Positions 27,273-35,999 of a stretch of 64,000 nt of DNA are shown here, piece by piece (within the stretch, counting starts at the first letter, position 1; each line of letters starts with the position of its first letter). The notes beneath the pieces were generated by a model. It was not told where the DNA came from and ran no database searches. It worked only from the letters and a program-made list of their open reading frames with translations. Both the position numbers and the translations under genes were made by a program. The stretch spans positions 62,001 to 126,000 of the forward strand of contig JAMLGR010000003.1 in NCBI GenBank assembly GCA_023957775.1, given 5' to 3'. Source of the DNA: Fimbriimonadaceae bacterium (lineage in GTDB: Bacteria; Armatimonadota; Fimbriimonadia; Fimbriimonadales; Fimbriimonadaceae).

Positions 27273-27836
27273 TTAGTTCGTCAATTGAGGGATGTTGCGC
27301 AGGTAGATCATTTCGCGGCCCCGCGAGGTCATCGTCTTATGGCGATCGCTGGACATCGTGCTTGTCGCCAGCTTCATCCAGAGCTGGCGCGTGATGGTTC
27401 CCGCACCCGGGGTGAACACCCGGTAGGACTGGTTGCCGTCCAGGGGATCCGTGAGGATCACGCCCGAGCAGAGATTGCGGGTGGCGCCGTCCACGACGAG
27501 GTTGAGGTCGCTGCCGTTGACCTCGATGCGTCTCGTCACGCCATCCCAAGTCGCCGGAAGAACGAAGTTGCCGTTCTCATCCTTGACCGGTAGGCGGTAG
27601 TTCAAGCCGTTGCCGTTCCCGTCCACAGTCACGACCATGGCCTCGCGCAACAGTTTGCTCACCTGCCGAATCGCCTGCTGCGACTGGGTCTCCGAATCGA
27701 TTCTCGCTTGGCCGCGAGCCCACCCGGCCATTCCAAAGAGGAGAGCCGCCGCGGCACCCATGAGGACGAGAAAGCTGATCACCGAGGCGACCAGCACCTC
27801 GACCATGGTGGTGCCCCGTCGTTTGCGTCGCTTCAT
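27273..27836 (-). CDS. PilW-like prepilin
   Basis: A 187-residue minor pilin. The basic leader MKRRKRRG is cut before TTMVEVLVASVISFLVLMG, with the conserved Glu at position +5 of the mature chain. The rest is a soluble beta-type head. The ATG at 27836 follows an AGAGG; an in-frame ATG at 27860 would give a longer leader. It lies third in the pilin operon and is likely to form a minor-pilin complex with the PilV- and PilX-like proteins. Confidence 0.85.
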   Translation of the reverse strand: MKRRKRRGTTMVEVLVASVISFLVLMGAAAALLFGMAGWARGQARIDSETQSQQAIRQVSKLLREAMVVTVDGNGNGLNYRLPVKDENGNFVLPATWDGVTRRIEVNGSDLNLVVDGATRNLCSGVILTDPLDGNQSYRVFTPGAGTITRQLWMKLATSTMSSDRHKTMTSRGREMIYLRNIPQLTN

Positions 27837-27870
27837 CGGTTGCCTCTGTTCTTGCTTCATGAACTTCTTG

Positions 27871-28332
27871 TCAAAGGTTGGCGACCAGGGTCCCCATACG
27901 GACGGTCTTGGCGACCCCGCGCATCTGGTAGGTGACGGTCACGGTCACGCGGCGAAGGTCGAGGTCCATCTGCTCGATGAGGACCGTGCCGGTTCCCGAC
28001 GGCAACACCTGCGCGACGCTGTCCGTCACCCCGGCATCGACGTTGGTGAAGGCGTAGGTGTTCGTCTGGACCGGCGTCGTCGAGTCGATGAGCTGTGCCG
28101 ACGCGAGTTGCGTCGGCGTCACATTGGCGTATCCCAAAGCCCGGATCGCCTCGAGCTCTTTCTGGGCGAGGTTGGTCGCTTTGTTGTTGAGATCGGCGAT
28201 CTTCTGGGACCGCGTGGCCGTCGGCATGCTCGCGGCGAGGATCGTCGCGCACACGGCAACCAGGAACACGGCAAAGAGCACCTCAAGGAGCGAGGTCCCC
28301 TGTTGAAGCCGTCGTTTGCACGTCATATCCAT
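27871..28332 (-). CDS. PilV-like prepilin
   Basis: A 153-residue minor pilin with the leader CKRRLQQG cut before TSLLEVLFAVFLVAVCATI; Glu+5 is present. The head contains LAQKELEAIRALGYANVTP, common in PilV-type minor pilins. Several starts are possible (TTG 28341, ATG 28332, ATG 28326); the last gives the shortest leader. A strong hairpin separates it from the upstream major pilin. Confidence 0.82.
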   Translation of the reverse strand: MDMTCKRRLQQGTSLLEVLFAVFLVAVCATILAASMPTATRSQKIADLNNKATNLAQKELEAIRALGYANVTPTQLASAQLIDSTTPVQTNTYAFTNVDAGVTDSVAQVLPSGTGTVLIEQMDLDLRRVTVTVTYQMRGVAKTVRMGTLVANL

Positions 28333-28381
28333 ACAGTCCAATTGCGTACCACATCGCTTCCAAAGAAGCGGAGGGAGTCGG

Positions 28382-28404
28382 GGCCCGGCGGAGTCCGCCG
28401 GGCC
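28382..28404. terminator. GC-rich hairpin between the pilin and PilV-like genes
   Basis: An 11-nt perfect inverted repeat (GGCCCGGCGGA / TCCGCCGGGCC) around one central base, 12 nt after the pilin stop. No U-run follows, so partial termination or 3'-end protection of the pilin message is more likely than a full stop. Such attenuation would raise major pilin over minor pilins. Confidence 0.5.
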
Positions 28405-28416
28405 AACGGGTGTTCG

Positions 28417-28764
28417 TTAGGGCAGCGTGTGGCCCAGAGCGGCCGACTGGCTGCAGCTGGGGTTCGTGCCGATGACGGCCACGGTGTACGTGCCGCCGCT
28501 CGGGCAGCTCGGCTGCGACTTGATGTACGCAGGAGTGATGTCGGCCCAAGCGCAGGCATCGCCCGTCGTCTTGTTGTTCTCCATCGCCCACTGCTCTTTC
28601 GCAGAGTCCATCTGCTTCAAGTTGCCGATGCACGTCTGCTTGCGGCTCGTCTCGCGAGCCTTGATGAAGTTCGGGACTGCGATCGCCAGCAAGATGCCGA
28701 TGATCAAGACCACGATCATGATTTCAACGAGCGTAAAGCCCTTGGTTTTTCGAATTCGCTTCAT
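28417..28764 (-). CDS. Type IV pilin-like major subunit
   Basis: A 115-residue pilin with leader MKRIRKTKG cut before FTLVEIMIVVLIIGILLAIAV, a textbook class III signal with Phe+1 and Glu+5. The mature part has four cysteines (KQTCIGN, DACAW, PSCPS, PSCSQ), enough for two disulfides, and is short, like a GspG/PulG or compact PilA. A GGGAGG Shine-Dalgarno lies 10 nt before the ATG. It is the first gene of the five-gene minus-strand cluster; no prepilin peptidase or ATPase is nearby. Confidence 0.92.
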   Translation of the reverse strand: MKRIRKTKGFTLVEIMIVVLIIGILLAIAVPNFIKARETSRKQTCIGNLKQMDSAKEQWAMENNKTTGDACAWADITPAYIKSQPSCPSGGTYTVAVIGTNPSCSQSAALGHTLP

Positions 28765-28913
28765 TGAGTAACGTCCTCCCAGAAGTTGCGGGTTGCGACC
28801 CCGTACAGGACTTTCCACCTCCGAGCGTCCGAGTTCCCAGCAAAATTGCTGGGATTCAGTTCCCTCCATTCGGCGCACCCCACACGCGATCCCGTATGCG
28901 ATACTGAGACGCT

Positions 28914-29687
28914 TTGATCCTGCGCGACGCCATCCTTCCTGCCGGGGGACGCCTCGACCCCGAAACGGCCGCCCGTGCCGGCACCGAGGTCAAGGCGCTG
29001 GCCTCGTTCGGCGACCAGACGATCCTTGAGCGCACCATCGGTGCCCTTCGCGAGAGCGGCCACGTGCGAAGGATCATCGTCATCGGTCCGACCCTGTTGC
29101 AGGGCCACCCCTCCTGTGCCGGAGCCGACGCCGTGCTCGAAGAAGCAGCCACGGGTCCCGACAACATCTTTCTGGGCGTGGACCACCTCGCCGCGCAGGA
29201 TGACGCCCTCGACGAGATGCTGATCGTCACCACCGACCTTCCCTTCCTATCCGGCGAGATCGTGCGCAGCTATCTGGGGCTTTGCCCCGACGACCGCGAG
29301 TTTTGCGTTCCCTTGATCTCTCGCGGAGAGTTCAACGCTCGCTATCCCGGCGCGACCGCGACCTTCGTGACCCTGCGCGACGGCGAGTTCACGGCGGGAT
29401 GCATGTACGCCGCCAAGCTCGATGCGCTGCGCCGAGCCCGGCCGCACATCGAACGCGTCTTCGAACAGCGCAAGAACAAACTGGGCATGGCGCGGCTTCT
29501 GGGGCTTGGCTTCGTTTGGGGCTACCTGCGCCGGACCCTGACCGTGGCGGACATCGAACGAAAGGTCCAGTCCCTGCTCGATTGCCGCGGAGCCGCCATC
29601 GCGGGCAGCCCTCCCGAACTCGCCTACGACATCGACGACCTGGAGGATTTCGATTACGCGAGCCGACACGTCGGCGAAGCACGGTGA
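28914..29687 (+). CDS. MobA-like NTP-transferase domain protein
   Basis: A 257-residue protein with the Rossmann-type nucleotidyltransferase layout. LRDAILPAGGRLDPETAA resembles the LAGGxSxR nucleotide loop but is altered. EVKALASFGDQTILERTIGAL, VTTDLPFLSG (the D-x-P strand) and GCMYAAKLDALRRA follow. It could transfer a nucleotide to a sugar or cofactor, or bind without catalysis because the Arg of the loop is moved. It starts with TTG at 28914. The MFS gene follows after 19 nt, so they may share an operon. Confidence 0.75.
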   Translation: MILRDAILPAGGRLDPETAARAGTEVKALASFGDQTILERTIGALRESGHVRRIIVIGPTLLQGHPSCAGADAVLEEAATGPDNIFLGVDHLAAQDDALDEMLIVTTDLPFLSGEIVRSYLGLCPDDREFCVPLISRGEFNARYPGATATFVTLRDGEFTAGCMYAAKLDALRRARPHIERVFEQRKNKLGMARLLGLGFVWGYLRRTLTVADIERKVQSLLDCRGAAIAGSPPELAYDIDDLEDFDYASRHVGEAR

Positions 29688-29706
29688 CAACCGGTCGAAG
29701 GGAGAG

Positions 29707-31023
29707 ATGGCGTCAACCAACCTCCAGCGCTGGCTAGAGCCACGCATCTGTGCGAAGCGGGGCGAGCCGGCGCGTCCCAAGTCCGTCGGCGAGTTGTTGA
29801 GCATCAGCGCGTACTGGCTCGCCACCAACGTGCACTGGACCGCCCTTCTGGTCATCGTGCTGCCGCGCGAAGTCGCCAAACTCTCGGGGTCGAACCAGGC
29901 CACGGCTTTGGGGGGCCTGATGAGCATCGGCGCCGCCGTTTCCCTCGTGGTTCCGCTCATCTTCGGGCCGATGAGCGACCGTTGCGCGTCCTGGCTGGGG
30001 CGACGCCGCCCGTTCGTGATCTCGGGGACCGTGGTGAACCTCCTGGGTCTCGCCCTGATGTACGAGGGGGCGCGCCTCGCGTCGTTCGTCGGGTTCCTGC
30101 TCGGCTATCTCGTCGTCCAGATCGGCAACAACGTGGCGATGGGCGCCTACAACGGCGTGATCCCCGACCTGGTCGAGCCGGGCCAGCGCGGTTTGGCGAG
30201 CGGCTTTATGGGCTTGATGACGCAGCTCGGTTCCGCTGCGGGAGTCGTTGGGGCCGGGGTGCTCATGCGCCAGGGCTATGTGCAAGCGACCTATGTGCTG
30301 CTCGGCGGAGTCCTCGCCGTGATGTTGGGGGTGACGATTGCTCGCGTTCGCGAGGCTCCCATCGAGCCCGTCGCGCAGCCCTTGCGGTGGAAGCCGTACC
30401 TCGCCTCCCTCGTCTCGCCGCTCCGACATCCCGACTTTCGGTGGGTGTGGATCACGCGAGCGTTGGTCATGCTCGGCTTCTACACGGTCCAGCCCTATTT
30501 GCAGTACTACCTGCGGGACGTGATCGGCACGCCGGACCCCGTAGGCAGCGCGGCCAAGGTGTTCGTCATCGTCCTGATCGGCGCGACGATCAGCGGCCTC
30601 ATCGGGGGTTGGCTCTCGGATCGTATCGGCCGCAAGCCCGTCGTTTACGCGGCCAACGTGCTCATGGCAACCATGGCGATTGCCCTCGTCGCGTGCCGGA
30701 ACTTGGAACAGGCACTTGCCGTCGGCGTCATCTTCGGGCTGGGGTACGGCGCGTACATCAGCGTGGATTGGGCGCTCGGGACGGACGTGCTACCCAGCCA
30801 GGAGGACGCCGGAAAGGACATGGCGGTCTGGCACATCGCCATGGTGTTCCCCCAGTCCATCGCCTCGCCCATCGCAGGGGTCGTGCTCGCCGCGTTCGGC
30901 CACACCGGCTCGGGCGATTCCACCCGCTATCACGTATCCGGCTACATGGCGATCTTTGGGATCGCCGCCGCGTTCCTCATTCTGGGGGCCGTGCTGCTGC
31001 GCCACGTTCGTGGCGCGCGTTGA
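29707..31023 (+). CDS. MFS transporter
   Basis: A 438-residue major facilitator with about 12 membrane helices. The A-like motif FGPMSDRCASWLGRRRPFV after helix 2 and GWLSDRIGRKPVVY after helix 8 are clear. SLC45/GPH-type sugar transporters share this layout, so sugar uptake is plausible. A GAAGGGAG Shine-Dalgarno precedes the ATG. Its 3' end overlaps the convergent TPR-like gene by 47 nt. Confidence 0.9.
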   Translation: MASTNLQRWLEPRICAKRGEPARPKSVGELLSISAYWLATNVHWTALLVIVLPREVAKLSGSNQATALGGLMSIGAAVSLVVPLIFGPMSDRCASWLGRRRPFVISGTVVNLLGLALMYEGARLASFVGFLLGYLVVQIGNNVAMGAYNGVIPDLVEPGQRGLASGFMGLMTQLGSAAGVVGAGVLMRQGYVQATYVLLGGVLAVMLGVTIARVREAPIEPVAQPLRWKPYLASLVSPLRHPDFRWVWITRALVMLGFYTVQPYLQYYLRDVIGTPDPVGSAAKVFVIVLIGATISGLIGGWLSDRIGRKPVVYAANVLMATMAIALVACRNLEQALAVGVIFGLGYGAYISVDWALGTDVLPSQEDAGKDMAVWHIAMVFPQSIASPIAGVVLAAFGHTGSGDSTRYHVSGYMAIFGIAAAFLILGAVLLRHVRGAR

Positions 31024-31921
31024 ACCGGGCCAACTGATCTTGTAGGTATCTCGCCTCGGCTTTCGGCAGGAGCATCGTCGGCGGAGGAAACGCGTGGCGG
31101 GCCAACACGGGGTCGTTTCGATACACCAGCAGTCCTTCGCGAGCGACCTCGACCGACTCCGAGACCTCCCCCTTTTGACGAAGGACGAGCGAGAGCCACC
31201 TCCACGCCCGCAGGACCTGGTCTTGGTCGTCCTCGTCGGTGGGCGGATGCCGCCGGGCGGAGTCCACCACGTCGCGAAGAAGGACCAGAGCCCGGTCGAG
31301 ATCGCCGGTGCGCGTGATCTCCATCTGTGCCAGATCGGTCTTGAGAAGTTCGCTCCCAGGGTTGGCCTCGATGCCGCGCCGAAGGAAGTCGATGGCCGCC
31401 TCGGTCCGCTCCTTGGAATGTTCCCGTCCCAACACGGAGGCACCGACCGCCCAGCCCATCACGAAGTTTGGGTCGGCCCAGGTCATCAGGCGAAAGAGCG
31501 GGAGAGACGCTTCGGGATCGCGGTGTTGGTGCCCGCGCATGTCCCGGTACGCCTGGGTCGCCCGATCCAGGTCGCCCAGGATTCCTCGAAAGTCGAACTC
31601 CGGGGCGGGAACCACGGTCGTCATTGCCGATTCGTCCATCAGGTGGTCGTGGGCGTCGGCCTCGGCTCCCTCCCGACCGTGCCGATGCTCGCTCTCGGTC
31701 ATCGGGCGCAACTCAACCCCGTTGTGAAGGTAGAGATCGGCGCGGACCCAGAGCCAGGCAGCGAGGTTCGTGCGAAACTGACCCATGAGCGAGGCCGCGG
31801 CGTGGGTCTCCCCTTCCTCCAGCCCCAAACGGGTGTGAGGCTCGTCCCATCGAGCCGCCGCTTGCGGCATCCACCACCCCGCGCCGACGGCGAGCGCCGC
31901 ACCCATCCAAACGAACTTCAC
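30977..31921 (-). CDS. TPR-like exported protein linked to an ABC exporter
   Basis: A 314-residue protein with a hydrophobic N-terminus (FVWMGAALAVGAGWWMP) and helical, TPR-like repeats through the body (about 85-290). A His/Asp/Glu-rich patch (ESEHRHGREGAEADAHDHLMD, about 75-95) could bind metal. The GTG start at 31921 overlaps the permease stop by four bases, so it belongs to the ABC operon. It may be a partner or substrate-handling factor of that exporter. No named family is recognised. Confidence 0.75.
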   Translation of the reverse strand: MKFVWMGAALAVGAGWWMPQAAARWDEPHTRLGLEEGETHAAASLMGQFRTNLAAWLWVRADLYLHNGVELRPMTESEHRHGREGAEADAHDHLMDESAMTTVVPAPEFDFRGILGDLDRATQAYRDMRGHQHRDPEASLPLFRLMTWADPNFVMGWAVGASVLGREHSKERTEAAIDFLRRGIEANPGSELLKTDLAQMEITRTGDLDRALVLLRDVVDSARRHPPTDEDDQDQVLRAWRWLSLVLRQKGEVSESVEVAREGLLVYRNDPVLARHAFPPPTMLLPKAEARYLQDQLARFNARHERGAAARPPE

Positions 31922-32694
31922 AGGGCCTGCCTCGCGAACCGCGCCCACGCCAAACCGAGTGCCGCGGCCGAGTAGATCAGCGCGTACCCGACCAGCGCGG
32001 CGACCACCCAGAGGGGAACCAGTCCCCATCCGTCGTTCGCGACACGGGCGCCCAAATCGAACAAGGCGTACTGCGGCAGGATCGCGTTCACCAGCTTGAA
32101 GATCGGCTGGACCGCAGGCCCCGCTCCCTCGTACGCCATCACCAATCCACGGCTGACCAAGCCCGTTCCGAACGCCAGCACCAGGCTCAGCGTCGCCGCG
32201 CCCTGGGGGGTCATCCACGTGCTGAGCGCAAGGCTCACGGCACAGAGCACGGCGAGCCCCACCATCTTCAGCAACGCGTACTGGACGAAGGTCGCACCAA
32301 AGGTCACGCCGAAGAGGGCGAGTACCCCGGTGGTGAGGGCGATCAGGAGGAAGAACCCGATCCAGGTCACCAGCACGGCGCCCGCGAGTTTTCCAACCAG
32401 CAGCTCCAGTCGCGTGACCGGTCGCGCAAGCAGCGGATAGAGGGTGCGCTGCCGAATCTCCTCGGGGAGCATGCGGCTTGAGACGAGCACCGCCGCCACC
32501 GAAGAGAACAGCCCCAGCACCGTGACGGCAAGGTCCTTGGCGAACGCTTCCAATCCGTTCAGGCCGAAAAAGCCGAGCGCTCCGGCCGCCGCGACGATCA
32601 ACATGCCGAGGATGGCCACGACCCACAAGTCCTTGCGACGGATCGACTCCAGCACCACGCCCTTCGCCAAAGCCCAGACGACGCGTCCCTTCAT
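31918..32694 (-). CDS. ABC transporter permease (ABC-2 type)
   Basis: A 258-residue permease with about six membrane helices (IRRKDLWVVAILGMLIVAAAG first) and the RQRTLYPLLARPVTRLELLVGK segment typical of NosY/ABC-2-like subunits. It works with the ATP-binding protein encoded just upstream (4-nt overlap) to export an unknown substrate or act on the membrane. The ATG at 32694 is preferred over a longer reading in the ATPase gene. Confidence 0.9.
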   Translation of the reverse strand: MKGRVVWALAKGVVLESIRRKDLWVVAILGMLIVAAAGALGFFGLNGLEAFAKDLAVTVLGLFSSVAAVLVSSRMLPEEIRQRTLYPLLARPVTRLELLVGKLAGAVLVTWIGFFLLIALTTGVLALFGVTFGATFVQYALLKMVGLAVLCAVSLALSTWMTPQGAATLSLVLAFGTGLVSRGLVMAYEGAGPAVQPIFKLVNAILPQYALFDLGARVANDGWGLVPLWVVAALVGYALIYSAAALGLAWARFARQAL

Positions 32695-33632
32695 GCCGCC
32701 CTCCGAATCGTCTCCACGAAATAGTCTTCGAGCGAACCGTCCTTGGCCACCAGGTCGAGCAGCCTGTGCCCGGATCGGAGGACGCGCTCGGCGGCCTCCA
32801 GCAGGTCGGCTTTGGTGCGGCACGCGACCCGCAGGGCCCCAGCCTCGTCGACGCCGGTTGCATCAAGTCCGTCGAGGTCGATCGGTCCGTCGGTGAGAAG
32901 CGAGAACGTGCGGAGCTCTTCGCGAAGGGCTCCGAGGGGCCTCTCTTCGACGAGCGCCCCGCGATCGATCACCAAGATGCGATCGCAGAGCATCTCGACT
33001 TCGCTCAATTCGTGGCTGGAGAAGAACAGCGTGGCGCCCTGCGCCTGCTTCTGCCGAAGGATCGCCCTCAGCTCGCGTCGACCCACGGGGTCCAGTCCGC
33101 TGGTCACCTCGTCGAGCACGAGCAGCTCCGGCGAGCCGAGCAGGGCTTGGGCGATGCCGACGCGCTGGAGCATGCCCTTGCTGAGGTGTCGATTCTGCTT
33201 CCGGCCCACCGCGCCCAGCCCGAGGGTGTCCAGCAACTGGGCGGCCTCGTCGCGCAGGGCGCGGCCTCGCAATCCCTGGAGCTCGCCGTAAAGGACCAGC
33301 GTTTCCAGCGGGGTCAGGTAGGGATAGTAGAGCGCGACCTCGGGCAAGTAGCCGGTCCGCGCTTTCGCTTCGCGCGAACCCGCCGGGAGACCGAAGACCT
33401 GGCACGTGCCCGCGCTGGGGGGCACAAACCCCATCAGGGCCTTGAGCGTCGAGCTCTTGCCCGCCCCGTTGGGCCCGAGGAAACCCACGACTTCGCCTGG
33501 TTCGACGCGGAAGCTCAAGCCGCGCACGGCCTCCAGGCGCGCACCCCGCTTGGTGCGGTAACACACGCGGAGGTTCTCCGCATAAATGGCAGGGGTCTCA
33601 GGCACACCGCAATTGTCGGCGAACGGCGCCAT
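32691..33632 (-). CDS. ABC transporter ATP-binding protein
   Basis: A 313-residue ATPase of the ABC-2 exporter type. Walker A is GPNGAGKSST, the signature is LSKGMLQRVGIAQAL (S-K-G-M in place of S-G-G-Q, common here), Walker B is LLVLDEVTSGLDP and the switch His is in SSHELSEVE. The C-terminal 80 residues form the usual accessory domain. The start is either ATG at 33632 or GTG at 33605. It is the first gene of the three-gene exporter operon. Confidence 0.95.
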   Translation of the reverse strand: MAPFADNCGVPETPAIYAENLRVCYRTKRGARLEAVRGLSFRVEPGEVVGFLGPNGAGKSSTLKALMGFVPPSAGTCQVFGLPAGSREAKARTGYLPEVALYYPYLTPLETLVLYGELQGLRGRALRDEAAQLLDTLGLGAVGRKQNRHLSKGMLQRVGIAQALLGSPELLVLDEVTSGLDPVGRRELRAILRQKQAQGATLFFSSHELSEVEMLCDRILVIDRGALVEERPLGALREELRTFSLLTDGPIDLDGLDATGVDEAGALRVACRTKADLLEAAERVLRSGHRLLDLVAKDGSLEDYFVETIRRAA

Positions 33633-33686
33633 TCCTTCAGATCGCCCCCGATCGGATCGCGCGCCAGCGATGGGTAACCTCGCGGC

Positions 33687-34571
33687 ATGTCCCGCGCGCA
33701 TCATCAAGATATCCGCGTCGGCACGCTGGCCCCGATGGACCGCGGCGCCGACTACCTCCGGCAAGTCCTCCCCCACGGCTTCGAATCGTTCGAACTGACC
33801 CTCTGGCAGTACGTGGGAAACGTGAATCTCGAGGAGACGGCCAAGGCCGTGATCGACGTGTGCGGAGACGACGCCGTCATCAGCAGCGTGGGCATCTATG
33901 GAAATCCGCTGCAGGACGAGAAGTGCGCCACGGACTGGGAACGCGTCATCCGGGCGGCGCCGCTCTTCGGGGCCGGCGTGGTGTGCGGGTTCGCGGGAGC
34001 GCTGGAGGACCGGCCGGTGGACGAGAGCATGCCCAAGTTCAAGGAGGTGTTCGGACGTCTGGCGAAACTCGCCGAGGACGCCGGCGTGAAGATCGCGTTC
34101 GAGAACTGCGACATGGGCGGGACTTGGGAGCGTCCCCACTTCAACATCGCCCATTCCCCGCGCGCTTGGGAGATGATGTTCGACGCGGTTCCCGGCGATA
34201 CCCTGGGCCTGGAGTGGGAGCCGTGCCACCAGATGGTCTCGCTGATCGATCCGATCGCGCAGTTGCGCCAGTGGGTGGGGCGGGTGCACCACGTGCACGG
34301 CAAGGACGCGACCGTCGCGTGGGACGTGATCGAGCGTTCGGGCCTGCGCGGCGGCGAGACCTACGTGTGGCACCGGACGCCTGGATTCGGCGACACGAAC
34401 TGGACCGACGTGATCACGATCCTCAGACAGGGTGGTTTCGAAGGTGCGATCGACATCGAGGGATGGCACGACCCGATCTACCGCGACGAACTTGAGATGA
34501 CGGGCCAGGTCTACGCGTTGCAGTACCTGCAGGCATGCCGCGGCGGCGATTACATCGAAAACCCGAAGTAA
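33687..34571 (+). CDS. Sugar phosphate isomerase/epimerase (TIM barrel)
   Basis: A 294-residue xylose-isomerase-like TIM barrel. Metal-site strands are IAFENCDMGG (Glu), LGLEWEPCHQ, VHHVHGKDA (His, Asp) and GAIDIEGWHDP (Glu). The RVHHVHGKDA and IEGWHDPIYRD segments resemble sugar epimerases of catabolic clusters. A TAACCT box (33675-33680) lies 6 nt before the ATG and no Shine-Dalgarno is seen, so the message may be leaderless. It is divergent from the ABC operon. The substrate is unknown. Confidence 0.88.
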   Translation: MSRAHHQDIRVGTLAPMDRGADYLRQVLPHGFESFELTLWQYVGNVNLEETAKAVIDVCGDDAVISSVGIYGNPLQDEKCATDWERVIRAAPLFGAGVVCGFAGALEDRPVDESMPKFKEVFGRLAKLAEDAGVKIAFENCDMGGTWERPHFNIAHSPRAWEMMFDAVPGDTLGLEWEPCHQMVSLIDPIAQLRQWVGRVHHVHGKDATVAWDVIERSGLRGGETYVWHRTPGFGDTNWTDVITILRQGGFEGAIDIEGWHDPIYRDELEMTGQVYALQYLQACRGGDYIENPK

Positions 34572-34642
34572 GGGACGCAAAGACCGCCCAGGGCAACGCT
34601 GGAGGGGACTTGCAAACCTTCCGATACTGCCTGCAGGGCGTC

Positions 34643-34807
34643 ATGGACAACAAGTTGATCTGGCTCGGGATGTTCGTCGGCAGCACGGTCGGCGGCTATG
34701 CGCCGATGCTTTTCGGAGCCGACATGCTCTCGATGTGGTCGATCGTAGGCTCGTTTGTGGGCGGGATCGCCGGCATCGTGGCCGCGAACAAGCTCGGGGA
34801 TTGGTAA
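34643..34807 (+). CDS. Small two-helix membrane protein
   Basis: A 54-residue protein with two hydrophobic segments (LIWLGMFVGSTVGGYAPMLF and MWSIVGSFVGGIAGIVAAN) separated by a short loop. The Gly-rich helices recall small GlsB/YeaQ-like proteins, but the match is weak. It starts 71 nt after the epimerase stop. The ATG at 34643 is preceded by GCAGGGCG; a TTG at 34610 is possible. Function is unknown. Confidence 0.65.
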   Translation: MDNKLIWLGMFVGSTVGGYAPMLFGADMLSMWSIVGSFVGGIAGIVAANKLGDW

Positions 34808-34818
34808 TGGAAACCCCG

Positions 34819-35907
34819 CTAACCTGAAAGCGCCTTGGCCAGCAGGGAGTGGAAGTGGTGGGTCCCCACCTCCTGGGTCGGCGAGTACCGGCCCCTGTGA
34901 TAGAGCCTCGACCGGAGCCCGCGCTGCGTCGCCTCCACGACAGACTCGTCCTCCCGCTCCACGCGGTCCAGGTCTCCGCCGGCGCCCTGATCGAGCAGGG
35001 ACGGATCCCACACGTAGGGCAGGAACGAAACGCGCGTTCGATCCGGACCGAGCGGCCGCACGACGTTCATCGATATCCCCCACGGGTACACGTTGACCAT
35101 CGTGTTGGGGAACAGCCAGAAGTAGTACGCGGCGATGCGTTGTCCCTCGTCGGGATGCCCCGCGGGCAGTTCGAACGCCGGCTCGCCGTCCGCCGCGACT
35201 CCCACTTGGAGGTTGCACGTGTCGAAGCACTCGGTGCGGTACTGGGACACGTCGAGCGACTGGCTCAAGCCCGGGTGGATGAAGGGGATGTGGAACGCCT
35301 CGAGGTAGTTGTCCACGTACAGCGCCCAGTGCGCGCGCATCGCGTACTCCTTGGCGCGGCTCGGTTCGAAGGTCGCCCGGTCGATCGGGAGGAACCCGAC
35401 CCGGGCCTCGACGGGCGCGAGCAGGGCCTCGAGGGTCTGCGCCGGATCGAGCGATGCGAAGAGGAGCCTCCGCCAGGTGCCAAAAGGCACTTTGGGAAGG
35501 TGGTCGGCCTCGCTCGGAAACCCCTCGACGCCCTCGAAGGAGGGCATGCTCTGGAAGCAGCCGTCCAACCCGAACCGGCGACCGTGATAGCGGCACCGCA
35601 GGAACTTCTCGTGTCCCGGGCACTCGGCGACGAGGTTGCCGCGATGGGTGCACACGTTCGAGAGGCAGTGGAGCGCGTCGTCGCGATCCCGGGTCAGCAG
35701 CAGGGGCTCGTCAAGGCAACCTTCGAGCAAGGTGAACGGGTGGATCTGCCCGGGAACGCGCACCAGATCCGTGTCCCCGAGAAACTGCCAACTGCGGGCG
35801 AACACCAACTCCCGGCACGCGGCAAACGCCTCGGGGTCCTTGTAGAACGCCGCAGGCGGAGTGCTGGCCTTGGCGATGTCCGCGTCGATCGCAAAGGTCC
35901 AACTCAT
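34819..35907 (-). CDS. Rieske-type aromatic ring-hydroxylating oxygenase alpha subunit
   Basis: A 362-residue oxygenase with a Rieske [2Fe-2S] domain (about 35-140: CTHRGN and CRYHGRRFGLDG). A catalytic domain with a mononuclear iron site follows (HIPFIHPG for the two His, and a later Asp). The closest layout is that of choline/carnitine or phenoxybenzoate-type oxygenases, but the substrate cannot be named. Reductase and ferredoxin partners are not adjacent. It is divergent from sucC. Confidence 0.92.
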   Translation of the reverse strand: MSWTFAIDADIAKASTPPAAFYKDPEAFAACRELVFARSWQFLGDTDLVRVPGQIHPFTLLEGCLDEPLLLTRDRDDALHCLSNVCTHRGNLVAECPGHEKFLRCRYHGRRFGLDGCFQSMPSFEGVEGFPSEADHLPKVPFGTWRRLLFASLDPAQTLEALLAPVEARVGFLPIDRATFEPSRAKEYAMRAHWALYVDNYLEAFHIPFIHPGLSQSLDVSQYRTECFDTCNLQVGVAADGEPAFELPAGHPDEGQRIAAYYFWLFPNTMVNVYPWGISMNVVRPLGPDRTRVSFLPYVWDPSLLDQGAGGDLDRVEREDESVVEATQRGLRSRLYHRGRYSPTQEVGTHHFHSLLAKALSG

Positions 35908-35999
35908 CGCGCCTCGAACACCGTGTGCGTGTCGATGAGGATGGCGAGCAGATGCATGCGCGTATGGTAGCGCAAACGCCCGGTAAACTCCCCCTTCGC

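Noticed and set aside
34535-34642. N-terminal extension of the small membrane protein
   Set aside because: It overlaps the epimerase 3' end, is basic and unlike the mature part; the ATG at 34643 fits better.
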